From positions 715,001-779,000 of the forward strand of contig MCFH01000014.1 in NCBI GenBank assembly GCA_002104945.1: 64,000 bases of DNA, written 5' to 3'. A model generated the notes under the pieces. That model was given only the letters and a program-made list of their open reading frames with translations. It did no database searches and had not been told where the DNA came from. This DNA is from Piromyces finnis. Taxonomy: Eukaryota > Neocallimastigomycota > Neocallimastigomycetes > Neocallimastigales > Neocallimastigaceae. Made by a program: the position numbers and the translations under genes. Of the stretch, positions 50,573 to 62,051 are shown in pieces. The stretch's first letter is position 1; every line of letters begins with the position of its first letter.

Positions 50573-51604
50573 AGAAATAGTTGTGTCTGATATTCGTTCT
50601 GAAGTCGCACAAACTCAGAATTTAAACATCACTGAACAATTACAGCATGGAATTAGATATCTTGATATAAGACTTGAGACAAATAAAAATATGGAATTAT
50701 ATCTTTCTCATGGCTCTTTAGATTGTTATAATAAAGTTACTGGTGGAAAATATTATTTAAGCGAGGTATTTGATGAAATTATTAATTTTTTAAATAAACA
50801 TAATACTGAAACTGTTATTGTTCATTTAAAAAACGAAAACATTTATAATGATAACTATTCAACCAATGTTGAAATTGTTAAAAGAATTGTTGATCTTACT
50901 ATTAACAATACTAATGTTGTTCCATTTAATAAAGATAAAAAATATAAAGATTATTATTATAATGAATCTAAAACATTATCAACTCTCGAGAAAGCAAAAG
51001 GTAAGATTGTTATACTTTCACGTAATAATTATCTTAGAAAAAATGGTGATATGGCTATTTTCGTTCGTTGAAATATCTGACATGGGAGCATACAAAGAAT
51101 ATAGTAATAGTGGTGGTCGTAGTCATGGTGAAGTATGTTATCCAATGTAGATAATGAAATTAAAAATACTAATAAAGTGTGATGTAGATAATGAAACTAA
51201 AAATACTAAATATATTAAGATTTATAATAATACAGTTACTGATCAATTTTATGATATATATGATAATGATGTACTTACAATTGATTTCATGAATGTAGCA
51301 GTAATAGGTGATTGGTATGATATTTTCGATTCTAGCACTATAGATTCCATGTCTTCTGAAATAAATAAACATTTAGTTGATTTTAATATGATGCATATTT
51401 TCATAATCATTGGTGTATAGTAGATTTTCCAACCCTTGATGTTATACGTAAAATATATTCAAGTAATGATTTAAATTTAAATAATATTTCGAAACGCTCA
51501 ACTAATAATCTTGAATATACAATTAATGATTCAGATCTTTTAAGTTACATAATTAATGATTTGAATCATCCAAATAATATAAATAATGATTTGGAAAATT
51601 TAAG
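50573..51604 (+). pseudogene. Inverted duplication, right arm: PI-PLC fragment
   Basis: Carries the middle of the PI-PLC X domain in frame (50568-51071; SDIRSEVAQTQNLNITEQL, HG at about 50711) and the following frames to 51420. It lacks the segment with the first catalytic His, which lies outside the arm, and the dockerin. The opening codons MSEIV come from the junction. A protein from this frame would lack a key catalytic residue. The right edge meets the decayed gag at 51605. Confidence 0.85.
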
Positions 51605-52890
51605 TTTCTATTTCTATTTCTTCATTTGGAATTTCTTCCATATTTTCATCTTTATCTTCACTAATTTTCTTCTACGAATATCTCTAACATTCTTCTTTTG
51701 TTGTTTTAAGTTTCTAATATTAGGTTGGTTGAGTATTGAAGGCTTGACAATACTTTTATTGTTTGGTGATATTTTATTTTTATCTAATGTTTAAACATTA
51801 ATCCTCTTTTTTTGAGCAGCGTTTATAGAATAATTATTTTCATTAGAGATGTTAGAATTTATTTGGGCTTCTTGTACATTTTGAGAACTATTTGCAATTT
51901 TAGTTTTTATGGGAGATTGCTTACTCCCATTATTTAGTTTAAATGATTGTATTCATCATCTAATTCTGGACAATTATTCGTAGTATGACCTATTCTTTTA
52001 CAATTTAAACAAACATTAATTTTTAGGTCAGCAAGCTTTTGGGTTATTTCTTTTAGCTCATCCTCATTATTTTGTGGATATTTTAAAGTACTTCTTTGCT
52101 CAACATTTTGGTTAATATTATTAAATCTTAAATAATTATTATTATCATTATTGTAGTTGTTATTTTGAATATTATTATTATAATTATTATTTCTGTAATT
52201 ATTAGTATAATTTCTATTATTATAATTTTTAAAACTATTTTGAGTGGTGTTATTGTTATTCGTTCTGTTGTAACTATTAAAATTATTTAAATATGCTCTA
52301 TCATTATTACTTTGAGCATTATTATCATTTGAAAACCTTTTGGAATTAATTGAAGTCCTCATTTTGGGTCTATTTTTTTCAACTATATTATAAATTTTCT
52401 CTTTTTTTATAGTAATATTTCTAGCTTCTTCTAAGCTTTTTGGTTCAGCTTCTAATGGTGCCTCATGAGTTCTGATAAAATTCTAAAAGCATTAATGTAG
52501 TATGATAATATAATTTCATTTGACATTTTTAGATTTGTTTTATTTATTAAAGTGTTAAATTTAATATTGAATTCCAATACACTTTTACTTTTCTTTATGG
52601 TAATAGTAGATAATTCTAATAATCTAGAATTCTCTTGTATGGAACCTTTAAAATGACTTTTAAGGTTTTTGATTATAATCATCTGGTGTTTCTTCATTTA
52701 ATGCATTAACTACAATTGTTCTAGCTGTACCTGTAGTTAATGATATAAGATATTCTAACTTTTCTTGTTCTAGTACCTTATATAAATTACACCAATGGTT
52801 AAAAGAGAATTCCCAATCATCAAATTCAACCTTTATTGAATCCAAAATATGTATTCTATTAAAAGTAATACCTTTAGTAGTATTATCCAT
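51605..52890 (-). pseudogene. Decayed retroelement H: Asn-rich gag with zinc knuckle
   Basis: Minus strand: MDNTTKGITFNRIHILDS (52890) into a capsid-like helical region (FDDWEFSFNHWCNLYKVLEQ). After a frameshift near 52690 comes a second part to about 52452, then an Asn-rich stretch and zinc knuckle CLNCKRIGHTTNNC (about 51990-52030), then a stop and a further Asn-rich tail to 51605. This is the same architecture as the relic at 9961, so both probably belong to one Asn-rich gypsy family. The 3' portion is cut by the inverted PI-PLC copy. A 40-bp piece of the same gag recurs at 54128-54167. Confidence 0.75.
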
Positions 52891-53740
52891 TTTTATTTTT
52901 ATTATATTATATTTTATTTTATTTGTAATAATTTAGTTATAAGTACAATAATTTTTATATACAATAATTTTTATTTACAATGATATACCCGACAGTTTTG
53001 TCACCGTGTCTTTCGACCTCCACTAACTAACCGTCATAAATATTAAGTGGTGTAATATTTACTTATTAGTTAGCGCTCTACTCCCCCACGATATGTGATA
53101 AAACTGCACTCTTATTAACATACTATAAAACATTTTAATTATCTTAGTAACTAATTAACCGAAAAGATAAACAAAAGTTATTTTTCGTTGAAAATTAACT
53201 AAAAAGATAACTCAATATTAATTGTATTATTCAAAAATATATCGGTCAACGCATCAACTTGATAAATAATGAAATTAATAAATATAAAATTATTATTATA
53301 CTTGATTTTTAAGTTAACCCCAAAAGTAACTTTAAATAAGTTATAGTTTAATAAATTACTTTACCAAAATCCCAAAATAAAATTAATCCTTAACACTGCA
53401 TATATTTTGATTATTGAAAGAAAATAATAAACTTTAATTAATCGAGATCAAAATAAATAACTTTTGTTAAATTAATTGTTAAATTAAATATTTAATAACT
53501 TCTTTAGTAAATTACTGTTATATAATAATATAATTAAACACTTTTATTAAAATATTAAAAATAATTATTACTTTAATTAATTATAAAATAAACAACTTTT
53601 TATATTCTTTAACTTTTAATTATTTCTTTTATTGTTATTTCTAATTACTTTTATTACTTTTATTGTTAATAGTTATTAATTTTATTATTTTAATGTAAAT
53701 AATTTAAATTTAAAAGAAAATATAAATACATGTAAATATT
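52891..53740 (-). other. Probable leader or LTR remains of element H
   Basis: 52975-53115 is richer in G+C (CCGACAGTTTTGTCACCGTG) and lies 5' of the H gag start on the minus strand. 53265-53740 partly matches 42375-42740 and includes TATAAATACATGTAA, seen in family-A LTRs. Boundaries cannot be fixed. Confidence 0.4.
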
Positions 53741-53747
53741 CTTATTC

Positions 53748-53812
<65 letters not shown>

Positions 53813-53840
53813 GTTGTTGTTGTTGTTGTTGTTGTTGTTA
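53741..53840. repeat. ATT then GTT trinucleotide microsatellite
   Basis: About 23 ATT units followed by about 8 GTT (TTG) units. Confidence 0.95.
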
Positions 53841-54167
53841 TTAAAGAAATATTATATAGCTAGTTAATATTTTTATAATTTTAATAATCAATTTTATAAT
53901 TAAATGAATAAAATTTTAAATATTTAAATATTAGAAAAACAAATGTTTCTAATAAAACAATTTAGTGTTGTAATAAAACAATTTTATTAATTTTTATAAA
54001 AACAATTTCAAATTCTAATCCATATAACTTATATAATTATAATTAAAGATATAATATAATAAGCACTTTTTGAAGTAAAATTCAAAATTAAGATTATTAT
54101 CAAATTATATCATACTTTATAACGTTACAATTATTATAATTTTTAAAACTATTTTGAGTGGTATTAT

Positions 54168-55725
54168 TGTGAAGATATTAACTGGATTTAAAACAAATTC
54201 AGATAACATCTATAATTAATTAAACATAAAAATTATAATTAAATAATTCCAATAATTATTTTAAAACACCTTTAAAAGTCACCTTTTAAATTTTGATTCA
54301 GTGAAAGGGTTATGATTTCAAAAATTTAATATCAATACACTATAACCCTTAGCCAAAAATAAACACGAAACAGGAAACAAGGCATAACTCACCAAAAACT
54401 ATCGCTACGGCCGTAAGTACTACTGCTGTGAAACTAAGTTTATTAGAAAGCTTAAGGAAAAGGCTATATTTTGGTACAATCGCAGTCCTTCTAACTGATC
54501 ATTTAAAGATTTTAATTAGTAAATTAAAATCAATATGATATTAAGTATGGATCATAAACATTTTTTATGACTTGACGAAAATTAAAAATATATCAATAGG
54601 AACTTTAATTATATTAATTTAATTAATGATAATGACTGTTACTAAAAATAGAACTAAACCATTTAGGTCTAACAGTTAAAATCTATAAATTAAATAATTT
54701 TAATTATTATAAAATATAATAACGGCAAGTTTCATTAGAAATAATTTTTAAAATAATAATTATTTAATTATAACAAATATGTTATGTTAATATCAATTAA
54801 TAATGATGAATTGTTGATTGAATAGTTTTTATAATTACTAATTAGGATCAAATGTTTAAATGATTAAGCATATGTTTATTTTATTTTTTATATTATTAAT
54901 ATATTACATGTAATACTTCATTCTTATTAATATCAATTTAATAATATGAACAAAAAATATAAAATAGAATGAATTGAATTCGATTTTAATTCTTTGTAAA
55001 GATTATAGTTATAATCTTAATTATATAGTTATTAAATATATTATCATTATTAAATAAATAAGATTTTATAAAAAGTTATTTTAAAAAAACAAATATTAAT
55101 TTTTCATTTGGAAGTTTAAAGTGTTTTTTTATAATTGAATTTAATTTCTTAAAAAACATCTTTATTATATAATTAATAACATTCTGACCTGGCCGCATAA
55201 CCAAACTCCAAAACTTAACAATTATTGTAAAAGTTTTACTAAACTTATAATTTAATATTAAAATATTAAATTAAATAAAAGATTAAAAGATAACTAGGTT
55301 AGAAAAAATGTTTTATTAAAATAATCTTAATTGTTTTATAAACGAATAATTAAATAATATATTAATAAAGAAAATAATAATAAGATTATTTAATAGCAAT
55401 ACTCATTAAGTATTAATTATTATTAATAATCTTTACAAAGATTTTAATTTCATAAACTATTCTAAACTATTTATACTATTTTTAATTTTACATTTAATAA
55501 TAAAATAACTTTTCAATACATGATTATATTCATAATATATTTTTTAACACGAAAACTAAACTTAAGACTTATTACTAATTATTGAAAATAACTATTATTT
55601 ATAATATTTATAATATTAATTGTTTTTTAATTATAATATAATTTAGTTATAATATAATTCATTGAATATAATATTAATAATTATAATCTTCTAATTCAAA
55701 GATTATAAGTTATATTATTTAATAA
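54168..55725 (+). repeat. Long dispersed repeat F, copy 2 (probable LTR)
   Basis: Same as 39426-41055 with scattered substitutions and small deletions. Its left flank (54128-54167) is a piece of H-type gag, so it was inserted into, or joined to, an older element. Confidence 0.65.
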
Positions 55726-56231
55726 ATTTAAATTTAAATTAAAAATTTATCTAATCTTAACATAGTTTTTTGTTTAGGAAAAGATTAGGTCTATGTATAT
55801 GGAAAAAAATAAAAAATTTTTTTAAAATTTATTAACTCTTTACAATAATTATATTAATTATTAGTTTATAAAATTAAATATTTTATAATTAAACAATAAT
55901 TAATTAAAATTAAAAATGTAATAACTAAAATTGTTCAGGTGCAAAAAGAACAAAAATTGATAAAAATTACGAAGCTTTAGCTTTAGTAATTTTTTAACTT
56001 AATAAAATTTATAAACTCCTATAAAAAACCTAAAACTTTAAAAATTTTAATATTTTTAATAACTTAATATATGCTGATATTAAGTTATTGCTAAAATAAA
56101 AATATTATTTAATTTTCTTTATATAAATATTATTAGCTTTACGCCTTCAATAGGAAAGCGTATTATATTAGTTAATATAACTAGTGTGCTTGCCACACTT
56201 TTCTTTAATAAAAGATCGCTTTTTTGACAAA
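55726..56231. other. AT-rich intergenic sequence
   Basis: No coding region or RNA gene is recognised. Confidence 0.5.
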
Positions 56232-56315
56232 GAAATATTGGCGCAACGATAACGTGTAACATGTCCACTTCTAGAACGGAAGGTTAGGTGTTTGAATCAC
56301 ATCACTCACTTTTCA
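56232..56315 (+). pseudogene. tRNA-Trp pseudogene
   Basis: Resembles the tRNA at 39289-39360 along its length (TTGGCGCAACG...ACGGAAGGTT...GAATCAC...CACTCACT). The D-stem and acceptor pairing are lost, one extra ATCAC unit is present near the 3' end, and the anticodon position reads CTA instead of CCA. It is unlikely to fold or be aminoacylated. Confidence 0.8.
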
Positions 56316-58446
56316 TTTTTAATTTTTTTAAATAAGATTTTATCTTTGTGAACATTTATGGACATATAATTTTATTATTTATAACATATATTTATTAATA
56401 CACGTGATTAACTTATAAAAATGTAAACAAATACTAAAAAGTTAATTCTGTCGTTGTTAACTATTAAAATTCTAACTAAAACAAGAAGCCTCTTAATAAT
56501 AATTATTCCTTAGTCTATTTATGTAAATGAGGCTTACTTAATAATTAATCGACCAATGATAAGGCTGAAATTATATGGATTATACATCTACATTATTCTT
56601 TTACATTACATATTCTTACATTAACAATACATTTACATTGCATTCTTATACATTATAGAAATAATTAGCATTATAATAAAACTATATAAATTTAATATTA
56701 GTGAAGTTAACTAATATTATAATAGGTTCATGTCACATGGTAATTTTATAGTTCTGATAAGAAATATTGAAGATGAAAAACAAAACAAAACAAAATATAA
56801 CTCTATAATCTAATTCTATTCAATATTCTAAGTAATAAATTTTAAGTAAACTATTTTATTTTTCCTTTTTTATTTAAGGAAAGGCAAAATGTATAATAAA
56901 TATTTTTTAAACTTTTATTTTGGATTTATTTAACCAATTTACTTTAAAATTTTTCAATCCTTTTAAAGAAAAAGAATTTGTTTTAAAACTTTATTTTTAT
57001 TATTAAATAAAGTTTTGATTTTTATTTTAAGTATTGTTATTATTCATTTTATCCATTTTTGTGTAATGAAACATCAATCATTTAAAGTTACACAAAAAGG
57101 AAATAATATTAAAAAAGAAATCTTAAAAATATTATGTAAAAGACAACATAAACTATATTAATTAAGATTTAAAAGTAACACCAAAAAAAGTAAAAAAAAA
57201 AAAATTATTTAATAATAAAACTAGAGATAGTGGTTTAGAATAGTAAAACCCATTTCTATTTAAAGTATTATTATTAATATTTTTTTTAGTATAAACCACT
57301 TTTCTTTGGTATTTTATTACAACTTTATATAAACTAAAATTCTATATTATCATTTAAAAAGCATTAAACTATGGATAATAAATAAAAAAAGCAATAATTG
57401 GAAATGATTATATTTTTTTTAAATTATAAATAAAATTATATTTATAAAAAAGATATTTTATTATAGGAATTTGATAAGAAGCTTCTTTTTAGATATATTA
57501 AAATGTTTCATAATTGTAATGAATTTATTATAAAAATTATAAAACTATTATACTTTTTGTCTTAAAAAAATAGATTTTGAAATTTTTTTTTTTTTTATCT
57601 ATTTCTATTCTCTATCTATATTGAATAAAACTATTATTATTTTCTATATAATTTATATTAGGTAACAAAGGAAGGTTTTATTGTATAATAATTTTTATAA
57701 TAATAATAATAATAATAATAATTCCTTTATCCTAATTAATATTGAAAAAGATTAACATTTTCCTTTTTATTAAACTTTAATTAAGTCAAACTTTAATAAA
57801 GTATATATTTCTATATATTTTAATTAAATGGATAATATATTTTAATATATGGAAACAAATTTTATATAAATAACCACTTTTCTCTTTTTTTTCTATAAAG
57901 AATAAAGAGAAAAAGTTAATAATTATAATATATATATATTTTTTTTTTATAAAAAAAAAAGTTATATTATTATATACCTCCAAAGAAAAAAAAAGTATAT
58001 ATATATAAGTTCATATGTATATGTATTTTTTAAATTGGTGGTTATAAAATAGTATAAAAAAAGTTGTAACTAAAGAATTTTTATATATAATAAAACAACA
58101 TTCATTAGTTATATAAAGAAATATATTACATCTTTGAAAGATTTTTATATTTTTTTAATAAAAATTGAAAAGAATTATTTAGAAATAAAAATAAATTAAA
58201 TTGTTATTTTAAATTTTAAAAACAAGATAATAAAATTTAAGATACAGTTAATTGAATCAAATAAAAAAATAAAATATAAAACTAAATTAAGAAGTAAAAT
58301 AATAATAAAAAAAGATAAATTAATATTAATAAAATAATAATAAAAACAAAACAAAACAAAACAAAACGAAACAAGCAAGAAAACAAAAATATATATGTAT
58401 AAAGAAAATTTAAATTGAAAATAAATATAAATAAATAAGAAAAAAT
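56316..58446. other. AT-rich intergenic sequence upstream of the phosphatase gene
   Basis: No coding region is recognised. Poly-A/T runs and a short AAT run (57698-57722). The promoter of the gene at 58447 must lie in its right part, but no element can be assigned with confidence. Confidence 0.5.
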
Positions 58447-61400
58447 ATGAAAAGTATCATTATTTTGTCATTATTTTTTGTTAAAGGTATTCATTCATAC
58501 TGTTGGTCAGAGAATTTACCAGATCCATATCCATGGTAATTATTTATATCTATATTATAATTTTATAAGTAATATATTTGATTAAAAATATCGATATTGT
58601 TTAACCGTAAATATGTATTTAATAAATAAAGCTGTTCAAGTGACCAAGTCCAAAGAATAGACTCAACCTATGATGGTGACTGGTGAGTTATTTTATATTG
58701 GTACTTAATATCTAACATTATTATTAATACTTTTAAATTAAACTTTTATAATAGGGGTAAAGAAAATGGTAAAAAGTGTGGTATAGTATATGAATGCAAA
58801 CCTGAACGTGTATTTGGAGTATCATGTTGTACTACCGAAATAATTAAAAGATATAAACATGACCAGGATGGTATTTGGTAATTAATAATAATTTTTAATA
58901 ATAAACATAAAGATAAGTAAAATGATGTAATATAAATATATTATATAAATATTAAATTATTTTATTATGTTGCATATTATATATAATTTAAAATATATAT
59001 AAAAGGGGTTATTATGATGATGAATATGGAAGAGAACAATATTGTTATGTAAAAGAAAGTTCACCAAATTTCAATGACCGTGAATTAGTTGATGAAACAA
59101 GAGAAGAATGGAATAAATTTAAACCTTTATGGGATAAAAAATATAAATATAACTATGAACGTTTAGCAATAAGTCCAGGTGAAGATGAAACAATGCTTAA
59201 ATTTGGTTGGTATTCAACAACAAATAAAACACCAGCAATTCGTTATGGAAGTATTGATGAACCAGTTGAGGAATATAAAGTATTCAAAGGAACTAGTGAA
59301 GCAAATAGAGAATTTTCAAATGTAGATGAAAATGGTGATTACATAAGTATTTTTTACTATTCTAATACAGTTACTATTACTGGTTTAGAACGTAATAAGA
59401 CCTATAGGTATCAAAGATTATTAAATGGTGAATGGGAAGATCCTGTAGAATTTAGTACTCATGATCCTGAAAATTTCAGTTTTCTTTTTGTTGGTGATCC
59501 TCAAATTGGTGGTTCAGCACAACGTCTTACTGCTTCCAATGGTTTTAGTAGATACATGAGTGAGGATGAAGCTGTTAGAAATGATGCCTTCAATTGGAAT
59601 GTCACTATAACAAAAGCATTTGAATTAACTAAAACTCCAAGTCTTTTATTGTCAGCTGGTGATCAAGCTGATACTATGGAAGGTTCAGATGATTATCATA
59701 GATCATATCAAGAATTCCAATTTTCTGCTTTACTTTCTCCACCCTTAATCCAAAAAATTCCTATTGCTGTTACTGTTGGAAATCATGAATCCTATTCAGA
59801 TACTATTAGGTATCATTTTAATGTTCCAAATCCATTTCTTACTCCATCCTATATAACATCTTATAACGATAAGGAGAAATGGATTGATGGCTATAATTAT
59901 TTCTTTAGATATAATAATGTATTGGTTGTCGTTCTCCAAACAACATGGAGTAATTGTAATGACCTTACTAAAGTTATTAATGATGCTGTTAAAAAATATC
60001 CAAATACGGATTGGCGTATTGCTATGTTCCATCATGATATTTATGGTAATGGTGAAGCACATTCCCAAAAAGATAGTGACATTAAAAAATTGCGTCAATG
60101 CTTAACACCTTTATTTACAGAACATAGTTTTAATTTAGTAATTAATGGTCATGATCATGTTTACACTGCTTCTAAATTCATTTCTTATACCGGAGCTGAT
60201 AATCTTGGTGGTTATACACCTTCTGAGATTGTAACAAATAAAGCTATTAGAGATCCAAAGGGTACTTTATATATTACAGCTAATTGTTCCACTGGTAGTA
60301 AATTATATGATTATTATCAAGGTGAAATTGATATTGATTATGTTCATTTTTACAATCAAACATTTACTGCCACTTTTGGTGTTTTGGATTTTGAAAAAGA
60401 GGATGATATTGTTAGAATGAGTATTACTACATATGATGTTAATTCCTTAAGAATTACTGATGGTCCATACATATTTGAAAAAGTTGGTAATGAAGTATAT
60501 AATACAACAGTAGTACCTGATTGTTGGGCATCATCTTTAGGTTATAAATGTTGTACTAAAACAACTAAAGTTGAATATGTTGATGCTAATGGTGAATGGG
60601 GTGCTGAACGTGATGAATTTGGTGTAAGAAATTGGTGTGGTATTATTAAGACAGATACTACCATCGCCACTACTACAACAACAAAGAAAATAGAACCAAC
60701 TGAACCATCAACTTGTTGGTCATTATCATTAGGTTATAGTTGTTGTTCTGCAGGTGTTAATATTGCTTATACTGACAAAGATGGGGAATGGGGTTATGAA
60801 AATAATAATTGGTGTGGTATTATCAAAAACCCAGTCACTACTACTACTACAACTATTCCAATAACTTCTTCAACCACTACTACCACCACTACCACCACTA
60901 CCACTACTTCAACCACTACTTCAACCACTACCACTACCACTACTACTCCAATTACCACTACCACAACAACAAATACAGAACCAACAGAACCATCTACTTG
61001 TTGGTCATTATCATTAGGTTATAATTGCTGTTCTGCTGGTGCTAATACTGTTTACACTGATCAAGATGGTGAATGGGGCTTTGAAATGAATGAATGGTGT
61101 GGTATTATTAAGAGTCCAACAACAACTACTACACAAGTAGTAGAACCAACAGAACCATCTACTTGTTGGTCATTATCATTAGGCTATAATTGCTGTTCCG
61201 CTGGTGCTGAAGTCATTTTAGTTGATGAAAGTGGAGAATGGGGCTTTGAAATGAATGAATGGTGTGGTATTATCAAAAATCCAGTTAGTACTACCACTAC
61301 TTCAACCACTACCACTACTACTACTACTCCAATTACCACTACTTCAACCACAACTACAACCACTACTACTCCAATTACCACTACTTCAACCACAACTATA

Positions 61401-62051
61401 ACCACTACTTCAACCACTACCACTACTACTACTACTCCAATTACCACTACTACCACTACTTTAATTACCACTACCACAACAACAAATACAGAACCAACAG
61501 AACCATCTACTTGTTGGTCATTATCATTAGGTTATAATTGCTGTTCTGCTGGTGCTAATACTGTTTACACTGATCAAGATGGAGAATGGGGCTTTGAAAT
61601 GAATGAATGGTGTGGTATTATTAAGAGTCCAACAACAACTACTACACAAGTAGTAGAACCAACAGAACCATCTACTTGTTGGTCATTATCATTAGGTTAT
61701 AATTGCTGTTCTGCTGGTGCTGAAGTCATTTTAGTAGATGAAAATGGAGAATGGGGCTTTGAAATGAATGAATGGTGTGGTATTATCAAAAACCCAGTTA
61801 GTACTTCCACTACTACTTTCATCTATCTTCCAACTACATCAACAACATCAACTACCACTACAAGAACCACTACAAGAACCACAACCACTATAACTACTAC
61901 CACCCAAACTCCAGAACCATCCAATTGTGCTGAAAATTATGCAGTATGTGGAGGTATAAATTATAATGGATCATCTTGTTGTATAAATAAAAACTTTTAT
62001 TGTAAAACAACAAATGAATATTATTCTCAATGTGTTCCAATAGAACAATAA
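58447..62051 (+). CDS. Secreted calcineurin-like metallophosphatase with eight dockerins and a CBM1-like module
   Basis: Four exons: 58447-58535, 58632-58682, 58755-58877 and 59006-62051, all introns GT-AG and phase 2, each splitting the Trp-Gly junction or an adjacent codon of a dockerin. Product about 1,102 residues. Signal peptide [17 protein letters not shown]. Two N-terminal dockerins (about 18-60 and 61-105). A fibronectin-like N-domain (about 140-240) is followed by the metallophosphatase with GDPQ (251), GDQAD (306), GNHE (346), FHHD (429) and GHDH (469). The Tyr that colours true purple acid phosphatases (GDxxY) is replaced by Asp. Six more dockerins (about 593-1010) are separated by Thr-rich linkers; modules 5-6 and 7-8 are a recent internal duplication. 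The C-terminus has the CBM1-like cysteine pattern CGG...CC...C...YYSQC. Dockerins attach enzymes to fungal cellulosome scaffolds, so this is a secreted phosphoesterase held on the plant-fibre complex. The substrate is unknown. Confidence 0.93.

Noticed and set aside
50568-51071. Functional second PI-PLC gene
   Set aside because: The frame lacks the first catalytic His segment, its first codons come from the duplication junction, and it stops within the domain.
56232-56315. Possible amber-suppressor tRNA (anticodon CTA)
   Set aside because: D-stem, acceptor stem and anticodon stem pairing are damaged and there is an insertion near the 3' end. A decayed tRNA-Trp copy is the simpler reading.
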